This document shows, piece after piece, positions 48,712-56,951 of a stretch of 64,000 nt of DNA. The notes below the pieces were generated by a model that was not told where the DNA came from, made no database searches, and saw only the letters and a program-made list of their open reading frames with translations. Source of the stretch: Streptomyces dangxiongensis (GTDB lineage: Bacteria > Actinomycetota > Actinomycetes > Streptomycetales > Streptomycetaceae). The DNA is taken from positions 2,542,001 to 2,606,000 of the forward strand of contig NZ_CP033073.1 in the NCBI RefSeq assembly GCF_003675325.1, written 5' to 3'. The translations under genes were made by a program, and so were the position numbers. Numbering within the stretch: the stretch's first letter is position 1; the number at the start of each line of letters is the position of its first letter.

Positions 48712-49788
48712 ATGTCGACCGCCCCGCCGGTGAGCCAGGAATTCACGGACACCGGACTCATGGAGGCAATAGCGGTTCGCGACGGGTTGCTGAGCCGCGT
48801 CGAGCTGCGCCTGAAGGACTTTCTCGACGGTGAGCGCCGGTTGTGGGAGTCCCTCAACCCGGATTCCGTCGAACTCATCGACTCCATCACCCGCATGGTG
48901 GGCAGCGGCGGCAAACGGCTGCGCCCCGCGTTCTGCGTGGCCGGTTATCTGGCCGCCGGCGGTGACCCGGACGGCGAGGAGATCGTGAACGTCGCCGCGG
49001 CGCTGGAGCTGCTGCACAGCTTCGCGCTGCTGCACGACGACGTGATGGACGAGTCCGAGCTGCGCCGCGGCATGTCGACGGCGCAGGTCGCCCATGCCGA
49101 GCTGCACACGGAACGGGGCTGGCGCGGCACGCCCCGGCGGTACGGCGAGAGCGTCGCCGTCCTGGCGGGCGACCTCGCCCTCGTGTACGCGGAGCGGCTG
49201 CTGGCCGGCTGCCCACAGCGAGTGCGGCCGGTGTGGGGCGAGTTGTGCACGGAGTTGATGATCGGCCAGTTCCTGGATGTGCGGGCGGCGGCCCAGTTCG
49301 CCCCCGACGCGGAGCTGTCGAGCTGGATCGCGCTGTTCAAGTCCGGCCGGTACACGGTCTTCCGTCCGCTCGCCTTGGGGGCGCGGCTGGCCGGCGCGGA
49401 TGAGCTGCTGGCGCCGTTCGAGGCCTACGGGCTCGCGGTGGGCGAGGCGTTCCAGCTACGCGACGACCTGCTGGACGCCTTCGGCAGCTCCGCGGCCACC
49501 GGCAAGCCGGCGCGCCTGGACTTCAAGCAGCACAAGATGACGCTGCTGATGTCGCTGGCCCTGCAGACGGTGCCCGAGGTGCGGGAGCTGGTCGGTGACG
49601 ACCTCGCCGCCGCCGATCCGGACGCGCTCCATGACCTGCTGCTGCGCACCGGGGTCCGCGACCGGGTGGAGTCGGTCATCGGCGAGCGGCTGGCCGCCGC
49701 GCAGGAGGCGTTGCGCGGCACGGTGCGCCCGGACTGGGCGGAGGGCCTGCGGCGGATGGCCGCACAGGCCGTGCACCGCGACCGGTAG
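48712..49788 (+). CDS. Polyprenyl diphosphate synthase
   Basis: Condenses isopentenyl diphosphate units into a linear prenyl diphosphate, presumably the substrate of the terpene synthase at 59450. The 358-residue protein has GGKRLRP (about 66-72), the first aspartate motif DDVMD at 109-113 and the second in LRDDLLDAFG. A Phe five residues before the first motif is like that in C20-making enzymes, so GGPP or FPP is likely; this cannot be decided by eye. ATG 48712 follows gaggagag; the very long open frame upstream is antisense to NRPS 1. Single-gene unit ended by the hairpin at 49809-49860. Confidence 0.93.
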   Translation: MSTAPPVSQEFTDTGLMEAIAVRDGLLSRVELRLKDFLDGERRLWESLNPDSVELIDSITRMVGSGGKRLRPAFCVAGYLAAGGDPDGEEIVNVAAALELLHSFALLHDDVMDESELRRGMSTAQVAHAELHTERGWRGTPRRYGESVAVLAGDLALVYAERLLAGCPQRVRPVWGELCTELMIGQFLDVRAAAQFAPDAELSSWIALFKSGRYTVFRPLALGARLAGADELLAPFEAYGLAVGEAFQLRDDLLDAFGSSAATGKPARLDFKQHKMTLLMSLALQTVPEVRELVGDDLAAADPDALHDLLLRTGVRDRVESVIGERLAAAQEALRGTVRPDWAEGLRRMAAQAVHRDR

Positions 49789-49808
49789 CCGGAGCGCGGA
49801 AGAACGTG

Positions 49809-49860
49809 GACAAGGGGGGAGGCCCGGTGGCCGACGAGCCACCGGGCCTCCCCCCTTGTC
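49809..49860. terminator. Bidirectional hairpin terminator
   Basis: A perfect 23-base inverted repeat (gacaaggggggaggcccgg..., loop cgacga) fills the 80-base gap between the convergent prenyl synthase and SyrP-like genes. Read either way it ends in a run of pyrimidines, so it can serve both. Confidence 0.93.
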
Positions 49861-49868
49861 ACCTGTGC

Positions 49869-50807
49869 TCAGCCGGACATGGCGACCAGGATGCGGCGCT
49901 GCCCCGTGTAGGAGCGCCGTCCGTGTGCGACGGCGACGTTGTCGACGAACAGCAGGTCGCCGACGCGCCAGTCCACGTCCACGGCGAGGCGCATGCCGGT
50001 CTCCTGTACGTGGCGGACGTACGCGTCGGGGATCGGCGATCCGTCCGCGAAGACGGCGTGCTGCGGCAGTTCGTCCTCCGGGATCACCATGGCCAGCGCG
50101 GCCGCGTCCTCGCCGAGCCCGGCCGGGTGGAACTGGTCGGCCTGGTTGAACCACACCTCGGTGCCGGTGACCGGGTGGGCGAGGGTGGCCGGGCGCAGCA
50201 GGCTCACCCACAGGGAGCCGTCCGCGCGCCACCGGTGGTCGGCGCCCGTGCCGGCCAGGAACTCCTCCACCGCCGCCCGGTCGTCCGTCTCGAAGGTGGC
50301 CTGCCAGCTCTTGCCGAAGCCCACGCCGTCATGCAGGTTCTGGGTGTACCGCACCCCACCGGCGAACGCCTCGCGCACCTCGGCGTCCAGGGACTCGAGC
50401 CACAGCCGCCCGTCGACCACCGGGGTGGCGCCGCCGGTCCCGGCTGCGATGGCGCAGTGGAAGAGGATGCGCGACGGCCAGGAACTGGCGTACGACATCT
50501 CGTTGTGCATGGAGATCTCGTACTCGGCCGGGTACTCGGTCGAGGTGTAGAGGTTGCGGCCGACCTTGGTGCGCGGGGAATTGCCGTGCACATAGGCCAG
50601 CCGCTGCGGCAACAGCAGGTCGGCGAGGCCGTCGTAGCTGTCGGGCGTCACGGCGAAGCCGCGGAAGACGACGGCCTTCTCGCGGACGAGGAGATCGTCG
50701 AGGTCGGTGCCGCGCAGGTACTCCGCGAGCCCGGCGGGGTTCGCCTCGACGCCGGCTTCGGCGGGCCCGACCAGTTTCGGCGCCCAGGCCGTGGTGGTCT
50801 GCGTCAT
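49869..50807 (-). CDS. TauD/SyrP-like Fe(II)/2-oxoglutarate hydroxylase
   Basis: Related to SyrP, which beta-hydroxylates Asp bound to an NRPS carrier, and to the KtzO/KtzP Glu hydroxylases. The 312-residue protein has the iron triad His101-Asn-Glu103 in MHNEMSYASSWP and His295 in VAHGRRSYTG, with an Arg near 305 for 2-oxoglutarate. The HxE rather than HxD motif is usual in this subgroup. With Asp predicted in modules 3 and 6, beta-hydroxyaspartate is the leading idea. ATG 50807 overlaps the upstream stop; it is the last gene of the eight-gene operon. Confidence 0.88.
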   Translation of the reverse strand: MTQTTTAWAPKLVGPAEAGVEANPAGLAEYLRGTDLDDLLVREKAVVFRGFAVTPDSYDGLADLLLPQRLAYVHGNSPRTKVGRNLYTSTEYPAEYEISMHNEMSYASSWPSRILFHCAIAAGTGGATPVVDGRLWLESLDAEVREAFAGGVRYTQNLHDGVGFGKSWQATFETDDRAAVEEFLAGTGADHRWRADGSLWVSLLRPATLAHPVTGTEVWFNQADQFHPAGLGEDAAALAMVIPEDELPQHAVFADGSPIPDAYVRHVQETGMRLAVDVDWRVGDLLFVDNVAVAHGRRSYTGQRRILVAMSG

Positions 50808-51649
50808 GCTCGTTCCTCCTTGGTGCCGGCCGGGCCGGCGGCGAAGTGCGGGGGCCTGCGTTCCCGGAAGGCGGTCACCGCCTCCCGGACGTCGGGTGAC
50901 GCGGCGGCCACCACCTGGAGGGGGATCTCACGCTCCAGGGCGGCCCGCAGCGTCGGGGCGTCGGTGTTGGCCTGCAGGACCTGTTTGGTCAGCCGCAGCG
51001 ACACGGGGCTGTTCCCGGCGATCTGCCCGGCGGTGTCCATGACGGTCGGCATCAGGTCCTGGATGGCGCAGACCCGGTTGGCCAGGCCGCGCTGCCGGGC
51101 CTCCTCGGCGGTCACGAACCGGCCGGTGAGCAGCATCTCGGAGGCGAAGCCGAACCCGGCGATCCGCGGCAGCAGCCAGGACGCTCCCATGTCGCCGCCG
51201 GACAGGCCCATGCGGACGAACGCGGCCTGCAGCCGGGCGCGGCCGGTCAGCACGCGGACGTCGGCGGCCAGGGCGAGCGACAGCCCCGCGCCGGCCGCGA
51301 CGCCGTCGACGGCGGCGACGACGGTCTGCGGCAGTTCGCGCAGGCCGGCGATCACGGCCGCCTGCCGCTCCAGCAGGGTGGTCAGCTCCAGCGGGGGCAG
51401 TGCGGCCACCCGGCCGACCTCGCCGACGTCGTATCCGGAGCAGAAGGTCTCCCCCGCCCCTCTGAGGACCAGCACCCGTACCGAGGGGTCGCGGGAGAGC
51501 TCGGCGCACAGCGCGCCGAGCTCCTCGAAGACCTCCTCGGTCAGCGCGTTGGCGCGGTGGGGACGGTTCAGGGTGGCCGCGACGATCCCCTCGCGTGGCC
51601 GGGTCACCAGGACGACGGGTGACCGCGTGGTCTTCCCGCCGGCCGTCAT
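50804..51649 (-). CDS. Enoyl-CoA hydratase/isomerase family protein
   Basis: A 281-residue crotonase-fold protein. The oxyanion-hole segments are visible: GAGETFCSGYDV (about residue 65) and AAVDGVAAGAGLSLALAADVRV (about 115). Members hydrate, isomerise or cleave acyl-CoA thioesters; the reaction here is not evident. ATG 51649 overlaps the esterase stop (ATGA), which sets the start; the longer open frame is antisense-free but would overlap the esterase gene. Placed with an acyl-CoA dehydrogenase and a carrier protein, it may help build the acyl cap or an unusual amino acid. Confidence 0.88.
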   Translation of the reverse strand: MTAGGKTTRSPVVLVTRPREGIVAATLNRPHRANALTEEVFEELGALCAELSRDPSVRVLVLRGAGETFCSGYDVGEVGRVAALPPLELTTLLERQAAVIAGLRELPQTVVAAVDGVAAGAGLSLALAADVRVLTGRARLQAAFVRMGLSGGDMGASWLLPRIAGFGFASEMLLTGRFVTAEEARQRGLANRVCAIQDLMPTVMDTAGQIAGNSPVSLRLTKQVLQANTDAPTLRAALEREIPLQVVAAASPDVREAVTAFRERRPPHFAAGPAGTKEERA

Positions 51650-52476
51650 ACCCGTACCTCGTACGGTGCGGCGGCCCCCGCGGTGAGCCTCCCGTGCAGG
51701 AAGTCCAGGGCGTCGGGCAGGGCGTCGTCCACGAATTCCCAGTCGTGTCCGCCCGGCCGCTCCCGGTACTCCAGCGGCCAGCCCCGCTCCCGCAGGGCGT
51801 CGCGCACGCCCCGGTTCATCCGCACCATACGGTCGTGGTCGCCGGTGCCGACGTCCAGGTACAGGGCCGGTGGCGGCAGCGGGTCCTCCCGTGCGATCAG
51901 CCGGTAGGGGTCGTAGCGCCGCCGGGTCTCGCTGTCCGGCGGGCCCCACACGCGTTCGTGGCTCTCGACCGTGGGCATCACGAAGTCCGGCTCGCCGCGG
52001 TGCCCGCGGTAGGGGTCGCCGACCCGCCGGGGGGCCTCGAAGGCGCCCGCGTGCGAGGTCACGGCCGCGAACAGCGCGCGGTGGCGCAGTCCGAGGAACA
52101 GCGCGGTCGCCCCGCCCATGGAGAAGCCGCCCACGGCCCGCGCGGAGCGGTGGGCGAGCGTGTGGAACCGGGTGTCGACGGCGGGCAGCAGTTCCTCCAC
52201 GAAGTGGTCCTCGTAGCGCAGGCCCGCGTGGTCGTTGACGAACCAGCGGCGTCCGCTCTCGGGCATGACCACCACGAGCCGGCTGCCGTCCAGGTACTCG
52301 GCGAGCCGGGTGCGTTCCAGCCAGGTGCCGCGCCCGCCGCCGTAGCCGTGCAGCAGGTACAGCACGGGGTGGCCGGGGCCGTCCGGCCGGTAGCCGTCCG
52401 GCAGCAGGACGGTGGCGCGCTTGGTGCGGCCGAGGATCCGGCTGGGCACGTCCAGGGTCACCGCTTCACCGGGCAC
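51646..52476 (-). CDS. Alpha/beta-hydrolase, putative esterase (esterase D-like)
   Basis: A 276-residue hydrolase of the putative-esterase family. Readable features: HGYGGGRGTW oxyanion region, nucleophile Ser in GGFSMGGATALFL, acid Asp in DVGTGDHD and His in GGHDWEFV. No signal peptide or membrane segment is seen, so it is probably cytoplasmic. It could trim an acyl intermediate or act as acyltransferase; substrate unknown. I prefer GTG 52476, just after an aggagg site, although GTG 52461 overlaps the upstream stop (GTGA) like the other genes of this operon. The longer 753-residue frame is antisense-frame noise. Confidence 0.82.
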   Translation of the reverse strand: MPGEAVTLDVPSRILGRTKRATVLLPDGYRPDGPGHPVLYLLHGYGGGRGTWLERTRLAEYLDGSRLVVVMPESGRRWFVNDHAGLRYEDHFVEELLPAVDTRFHTLAHRSARAVGGFSMGGATALFLGLRHRALFAAVTSHAGAFEAPRRVGDPYRGHRGEPDFVMPTVESHERVWGPPDSETRRRYDPYRLIAREDPLPPPALYLDVGTGDHDRMVRMNRGVRDALRERGWPLEYRERPGGHDWEFVDDALPDALDFLHGRLTAGAAAPYEVRV

Positions 52477-54077
52477 GGTTCCTCCTCCTGCCGGGGGCGC
52501 GGCGTCGCGGCCAGCGCCCGGCGGTCGACCTTGCCCGTCGAGGTGCGCGGGAACGCGTCCAGGAACCGGAAGTCCTGCGGGACCATGTAGCGCGGCAGGT
52601 GCTCCAGGCAGTGGCGGCGCAGCACGCCCGGATCGGGGCGGGCCCCGGCGGCGAGGATCACGTGGACCTCCAGCGCGGTGGCGTCGGGGTCGCCGCCGGG
52701 GTCCGGTACGGCGACGCACGCGGCCTCGTGCACCTCCGGCAGTTCGAGCAGTCGCGCCTCGATCTCCTCGGGTTCGATCCGGTAGCCGCGGATCTTCACC
52801 ATGTGGTCCCGCCGGCCCAGGTAGACGTACCCGGTACCGGCCTCGTGGCGGACCAGGTCGCCGGTGCGGTGCACCCCGCCGGAGGACTCGGGGGCGCCCC
52901 AGTAGCCGAGCATCACCGAGTCGCCGGCGATGCCCAGTTCGCCCTCGGCGCCGGGGACGTCGGCGAGGGGGACGCCGTCCGTGTCGAGCAGGGTGGCATG
53001 GGCGTAGGGGCAGGGCCTGCCGATGGGCGGCGGGGCCGTCCGGTCGGGGGCGAGGTCGTCGTCGGTGACGCGGTGGAAGGTGCAGACGTTGGTCTCGGTC
53101 GGTCCGAAGAGGTTGTAGAGGGCCGCCTCGGGCAGGGCGGCGCGCAGCCGCCGGACGTGCTTGAGGGGGAACGGCTCGCCGGCGAACAGGACCGTGCGCA
53201 GCGCGCACGACCGAAGCAGCTCCCGGTTCCTGGCGTCCAGCATGCGGATCAGGGCGCCCGGCACCGAGTACCAGACCGTGATCCGTTCCTCGGCGACCAG
53301 CCGGTTCAGGGCCACGCCCAGTCCGCGGCGGTTCTCCGGCACCAGGACCAGGCAGGCGCCGGCCCGCACGGTGGCGAACAGGTCGAAGACGGAGAGGTCG
53401 AAGTGGACCGGGGCGTGGGAGGCCACCCGGTCGGCGCCGTTCAGCCCGGTCTCGGTCACGGCCCAGTCGACGAACGCCAGGGCGTTGCGGTGCGAGAGCA
53501 TGACTCCCTTGGGCGTGCCCGTGGAGCCCGACGTGTACAGCACGTAGGCGAGGTCGTCCGGCGCGGGCCGCACGGGCGCGGCGCCGTCGGCCGTGACCCG
53601 CTCCACCGCGGCCCGCCAGCCCAGCCGCAGGGCACCGGGCCGCTGCCCGGGCGTCCCGTCCGCCGCGCCGGCTGGTTCCGTCCGGTCCGTCACGACGACG
53701 AGCCGCAGGGAGTCGTCCGCCGCGGCGCGCTGCTCGTCCAGCAGGGCGAGTCGGCCGCTGTCGGTCACCAGGGCCGCGACGGAGCAGTCGCCCAGGATGT
53801 AGGCGGCGCGGGCGGGCGGGGCCGCGGGGTCCACCGGGACATAGGCGGCGCCGAGCCGCAGCGCGGCGTGGACGGCGACGACCGTCTCGGCGGACTTGGC
53901 CAGCCACAGTCCTATCCGGTCGCCGGATCCGACGCCGGCCTGCCGCAGGGTGGCGGCCAGGGCCGCGGCGGCACGGTCCAGTTCGCCGTAGGTCAGGGTC
54001 CGCTCGCGGTCACGCAGCGCCGGGGCGTCGGGCCGCTCGGCGGCGGCCCGTGCGAGCAGGTCGGCCAGGGTCGTCAC
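52458..54077 (-). CDS. Stand-alone adenylation enzyme, proline-type (PltF/RedM-like)
   Basis: Activates an amino acid as adenylate and loads it on a carrier protein. The 539-residue protein has [11 protein letters not shown], a FGPTE motif, GDLVRHE and the catalytic Lys in STGKVDRRAL. The pocket read by eye, D-L-F-Y-L-A-L-V-C-K, differs at one position from DLLYLALVCK, the code I recall for the L-proline ligases of pyrrole pathways. With the neighbouring dehydrogenase and carrier protein it completes the three-gene set that makes pyrrole-2-carboxyl thioester from proline. GTG 54077 overlaps the dehydrogenase stop and has gggagg 8 bases upstream. Confidence 0.88.
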   Translation of the reverse strand: MTTLADLLARAAAERPDAPALRDRERTLTYGELDRAAAALAATLRQAGVGSGDRIGLWLAKSAETVVAVHAALRLGAAYVPVDPAAPPARAAYILGDCSVAALVTDSGRLALLDEQRAAADDSLRLVVVTDRTEPAGAADGTPGQRPGALRLGWRAAVERVTADGAAPVRPAPDDLAYVLYTSGSTGTPKGVMLSHRNALAFVDWAVTETGLNGADRVASHAPVHFDLSVFDLFATVRAGACLVLVPENRRGLGVALNRLVAEERITVWYSVPGALIRMLDARNRELLRSCALRTVLFAGEPFPLKHVRRLRAALPEAALYNLFGPTETNVCTFHRVTDDDLAPDRTAPPPIGRPCPYAHATLLDTDGVPLADVPGAEGELGIAGDSVMLGYWGAPESSGGVHRTGDLVRHEAGTGYVYLGRRDHMVKIRGYRIEPEEIEARLLELPEVHEAACVAVPDPGGDPDATALEVHVILAAGARPDPGVLRRHCLEHLPRYMVPQDFRFLDAFPRTSTGKVDRRALAATPRPRQEEEPCPVKR

Positions 54078-55258
54078 GGGGTGTGCCTCCCGTCCGCGGT
54101 GGTGCGCGCCCGGACGGTGAGGCCGAGCTTCTCGGCCATGACCTTGCGCTGCATGTCGGAGGTTCCGGAGGAGATCCGGGTGCCCAGGGCGTCCCGCAGG
54201 TTGCGTTCGGCGTCGGTGCCGGTGGTGTAGCCGAGGCCGCCGAAGAGCTGGACGGCGTCCAGGAAGGTCTGGACGGCGGACTCGCTGGTCTCCAGCTGTG
54301 CGGCCTCGGGGAACACCGAGGTGGTGACGCCCTGGGCCAGGTCCCAGGCGGCCCGGTAGGTGAGCAGCTTGGCCGCCTCCAGCCGCACCTGCATGCCGAC
54401 CACGCTGTGGGACACGGAGGGGAAGCGGCCGATGATGCTGCCGAACTGCTCGCGGCTGCGGGCGTAGCGGGCGCACTCGTCGATCTGGCGCTGCATGGTG
54501 CCGAGCAGCGGGGCGAGGATGAGGGACCGTTCCCAGGCCATGACGGTGGCGAGGATCTTCGACCCCTGCTTCTCCGCGCCGAGGCGGTTGGCGACGGGTA
54601 CACGGCAGTCGCGCAGGACGACCTCGCCCCAGGGCGCGGTGCGCAGTCCCGTCTTCTCGAACCGGGTCTCGACGGTGAGGCCGGGCGTGTCCCGCTCGAC
54701 GAGGAAGGCGGTGACGCCGGTGAACCCGAGGTCCGCGTTGACGGTGGCGTACACGATGAACAGGTCGGCGACCGGGGCGTTGGTGACGAACCGTTTGGTG
54801 CCGTCGAGCACGTAGTGGTCGCCCTCGCGGCGGGCCACGGCCGACAGGGACAGCGCGTCGGAGCCGGAGCCGGGCTCCGTGATCGCGTGGGCGCCGATGG
54901 CGCCGCCGTCGACGAGGGCGGGCAGGTGCCGGCGTTTCTGCTCCTCGCTGCCGTAGTGCAGCAGCGGCAGCTCGACGGCCCACAGGTGGGCGCCGGCGGA
55001 GATCAGCAGCCCGTTGTCCCGGCAGCCACGGCCCAGGCCCTCCAGGGCCAGCGCGCAGGTCAGCGGGTCCATGCCGAGCCCGCCGTACTCCTCGGGGACG
55101 GGCAGCGCGAACACCCCGGCGTCCGCGCAGCGCCGCCAGTCTCCCGGCTGGAGGGCCTGGGAGCGTTCGCGCCGCTCCAGGTCCCCGCCCAGGGCGGCGC
55201 CCAGCTCGCGCAGCCGCTCGGCCAGGGCGGTCTGCTCGTCGGTCGGGGCGAGTCTCAT
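54074..55258 (-). CDS. Acyl-CoA dehydrogenase family flavoprotein, prolyl-thioester oxidase-like
   Basis: FAD enzyme expected to desaturate a carrier-bound acyl or aminoacyl group. The 394-residue protein has the family blocks EEYGGLGMDPL, ITEPGSGSDA and a C-terminal SSGTSDMQR. The last lacks the Glu that is catalytic base in medium-chain dehydrogenases (usually EGTS); instead a Glu in MAWERSLI sits where isovaleryl-CoA dehydrogenase and the prolyl-carrier oxidases have theirs. That pattern, and the neighbouring proline-type ligase and carrier, point to oxidation of prolyl-S-carrier toward pyrrole. ATG 55258 overlaps the TrpB-like stop. Confidence 0.88.
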   Translation of the reverse strand: MRLAPTDEQTALAERLRELGAALGGDLERRERSQALQPGDWRRCADAGVFALPVPEEYGGLGMDPLTCALALEGLGRGCRDNGLLISAGAHLWAVELPLLHYGSEEQKRRHLPALVDGGAIGAHAITEPGSGSDALSLSAVARREGDHYVLDGTKRFVTNAPVADLFIVYATVNADLGFTGVTAFLVERDTPGLTVETRFEKTGLRTAPWGEVVLRDCRVPVANRLGAEKQGSKILATVMAWERSLILAPLLGTMQRQIDECARYARSREQFGSIIGRFPSVSHSVVGMQVRLEAAKLLTYRAAWDLAQGVTTSVFPEAAQLETSESAVQTFLDAVQLFGGLGYTTGTDAERNLRDALGTRISSGTSDMQRKVMAEKLGLTVRARTTADGRHTP

Positions 55259-56664
55259 GACACCGCACCAGCGGGCTCGGCGTCCGGCAGGGCGGCCAGC
55301 GAGGCGGCGATGACCTCGTCGGAGACCACGTGGTCCGCCAGCTCTCCGGTCAGGTACTGCTGGTAGGCGGACAGGTCGAGCATGCCGTGGCCGCTGATGT
55401 TGAGCAGGATGACCTTCTCGGTGTGCTCCTCGCGGGCCCGTACTGCCTCGTCGACGGCGGCGCGTACGGCGTGCGCCGACTCGGGTGCGGGCACCAGGCC
55501 CTCGGTGCGGGCGAACAGCACACCCGCCTCGAACACGGTCTTCTGGCCGTAGGCCACGGCCTCCATCAGGCCCTGGTCGTACAGCGCGCTGACCAGCGGC
55601 GCGGCACCGTGGTAGCGCAGCCCGCCGGCGTGCACGCCCGGGGCGACGAACGTGTGGCCGAGGGTGTACATCTTCGTCATCGGGGTGGTGCCGGAGATGT
55701 CGTTGTAGTCCCAGGCGTACCGGCCCCGGGTGAGCTTGGGGCAGGCCTCGGGCTCGACCGCGACCAGCCGGGTCGCGGCGCCGGTGCGCAGCCGTTCGCG
55801 GTGGAAGGGGAAGGCGAGCCCGGCGAAGTTGCTGCCGGCGCCCATCGAGGCGACGACCACGTCCGGGAACTCGCCGACGGCGGCGAGTTGCTTGAGCGCT
55901 TCCTCGCCGATGACCGTCTGGTGCAGCAGGACGTGGTTCTCACCGCTGCCCACGCAGAATCGGCCGCCCGGCACGGACCTGGCGTACTCCAGTGCCTCGG
56001 CGTTGGCCACGGAGACGCTGCCCGCGCTGTCGGGCCGCTCGGCCATCAGTCTGCGCCCGGTTTGCGTGAGCCCGCCCGGGCTCGGGACCACCCGGGCCCC
56101 GTGCAGCTCCATCAGGACCCGGCGGTAGGGCTTCTGGTCGTGGCTGACCCTGACCATGAACACCGTGCACTCGAGGTCCATGGCCCGGCAGGCCACGGCC
56201 AGGGCGCTGCCCCACTGCCCGGCGCCGGTGCCGGTGGTGAGGTGCTCGACGCCGGACTTCTTGTAGTAGTAGGCCTGGGCGAGGGCCGAGTTGAGCTTGT
56301 GGCTGCCCACCCCGTTGGCGCCCTCGTACTTGTAGTAGATGCGGGCCGGGGTGTCGAGCTCGCGCTCCAGGGCGTGTGCCCGGATCAGCGGGGTGGGCCG
56401 CCAGCGCTGGTACTCCGCGCGGACCTCGGCGGGGATCTCCACGAAGCGCTCGCGGCCGACGCTGGCCCGGTACATCGACAGCGGGAGGTTGGGGGCGAGC
56501 CCCGCCCCGGCGCCCCGCTCCGGGGCGGTGCCGTCGGTGGGTTCGGTGCGCGGGCGGGCCCGGCGGACGTCGGCCGACGGCACGTCCAGGTCGGCCAGGA
56601 TGTTGTACCAGTGGGTGGGGACGTCGTCCTCGTGCAGCAGGACCTGGTTGCGGGTCACCTTCAT
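55255..56664 (-). CDS. Tryptophan synthase beta-like enzyme (TrpB2 type)
   Basis: PLP enzyme that normally joins indole and serine. The 469-residue protein is longer than ordinary TrpB and carries the TrpB2-style N-terminal part. PLP lysine K123 lies in GSHKLNSA; GTGAGQWG and the C-terminal NISGHG block are conserved. There is no TrpA partner in the window, so it may work on free indole, an indole analogue or another nucleophile to supply an amino acid for the peptide. ATG 56664 overlaps the carrier-protein stop. Family is clear, reaction is not. Confidence 0.88.
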   Translation of the reverse strand: MKVTRNQVLLHEDDVPTHWYNILADLDVPSADVRRARPRTEPTDGTAPERGAGAGLAPNLPLSMYRASVGRERFVEIPAEVRAEYQRWRPTPLIRAHALERELDTPARIYYKYEGANGVGSHKLNSALAQAYYYKKSGVEHLTTGTGAGQWGSALAVACRAMDLECTVFMVRVSHDQKPYRRVLMELHGARVVPSPGGLTQTGRRLMAERPDSAGSVSVANAEALEYARSVPGGRFCVGSGENHVLLHQTVIGEEALKQLAAVGEFPDVVVASMGAGSNFAGLAFPFHRERLRTGAATRLVAVEPEACPKLTRGRYAWDYNDISGTTPMTKMYTLGHTFVAPGVHAGGLRYHGAAPLVSALYDQGLMEAVAYGQKTVFEAGVLFARTEGLVPAPESAHAVRAAVDEAVRAREEHTEKVILLNISGHGMLDLSAYQQYLTGELADHVVSDEVIAASLAALPDAEPAGAVS

Positions 56665-56951
56665 GCGGCGCCGTCCCGGGTCGCGGCCGCCGGCACGTTC
56701 CGGCCGATCAGCGTGAGGAGGTCGCCGACGTTCTCCAGGTCGGCTTCCATGATGTCCTCGTCCTCGATGTGACCGCCGAATTCCTCTTCGACCGCCATCA
56801 GGAGGTGCAGTAGGTTGAGTGAGTCGAGACGGATCACCGGCGAATAGAGCGAGATGTCGTCACGTATTTCCGTGGGACTCAGCCCCAGATCCAGTACCTC
56901 GACCATGATTTCCCGGACGCGGCGGGCCACCTCGTCGTCGTGACCGATCAC
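56661..56951 (-). CDS. Stand-alone acyl/peptidyl carrier protein
   Basis: A 96-residue carrier with the phosphopantetheine serine at 44 in RLDSLNLLHL, followed by an acidic helix (MAVEEEF). The DSL form with a hydrophobic tail resembles carriers that work with prolyl ligases. It probably holds the substrate of the dehydrogenase and hands the acyl group to the first condensation domain of NRPS 1. GTG 56951 overlaps the thioesterase stop (GTGA). Confidence 0.9.
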   Translation of the reverse strand: MIGHDDEVARRVREIMVEVLDLGLSPTEIRDDISLYSPVIRLDSLNLLHLLMAVEEEFGGHIEDEDIMEADLENVGDLLTLIGRNVPAAATRDGAA

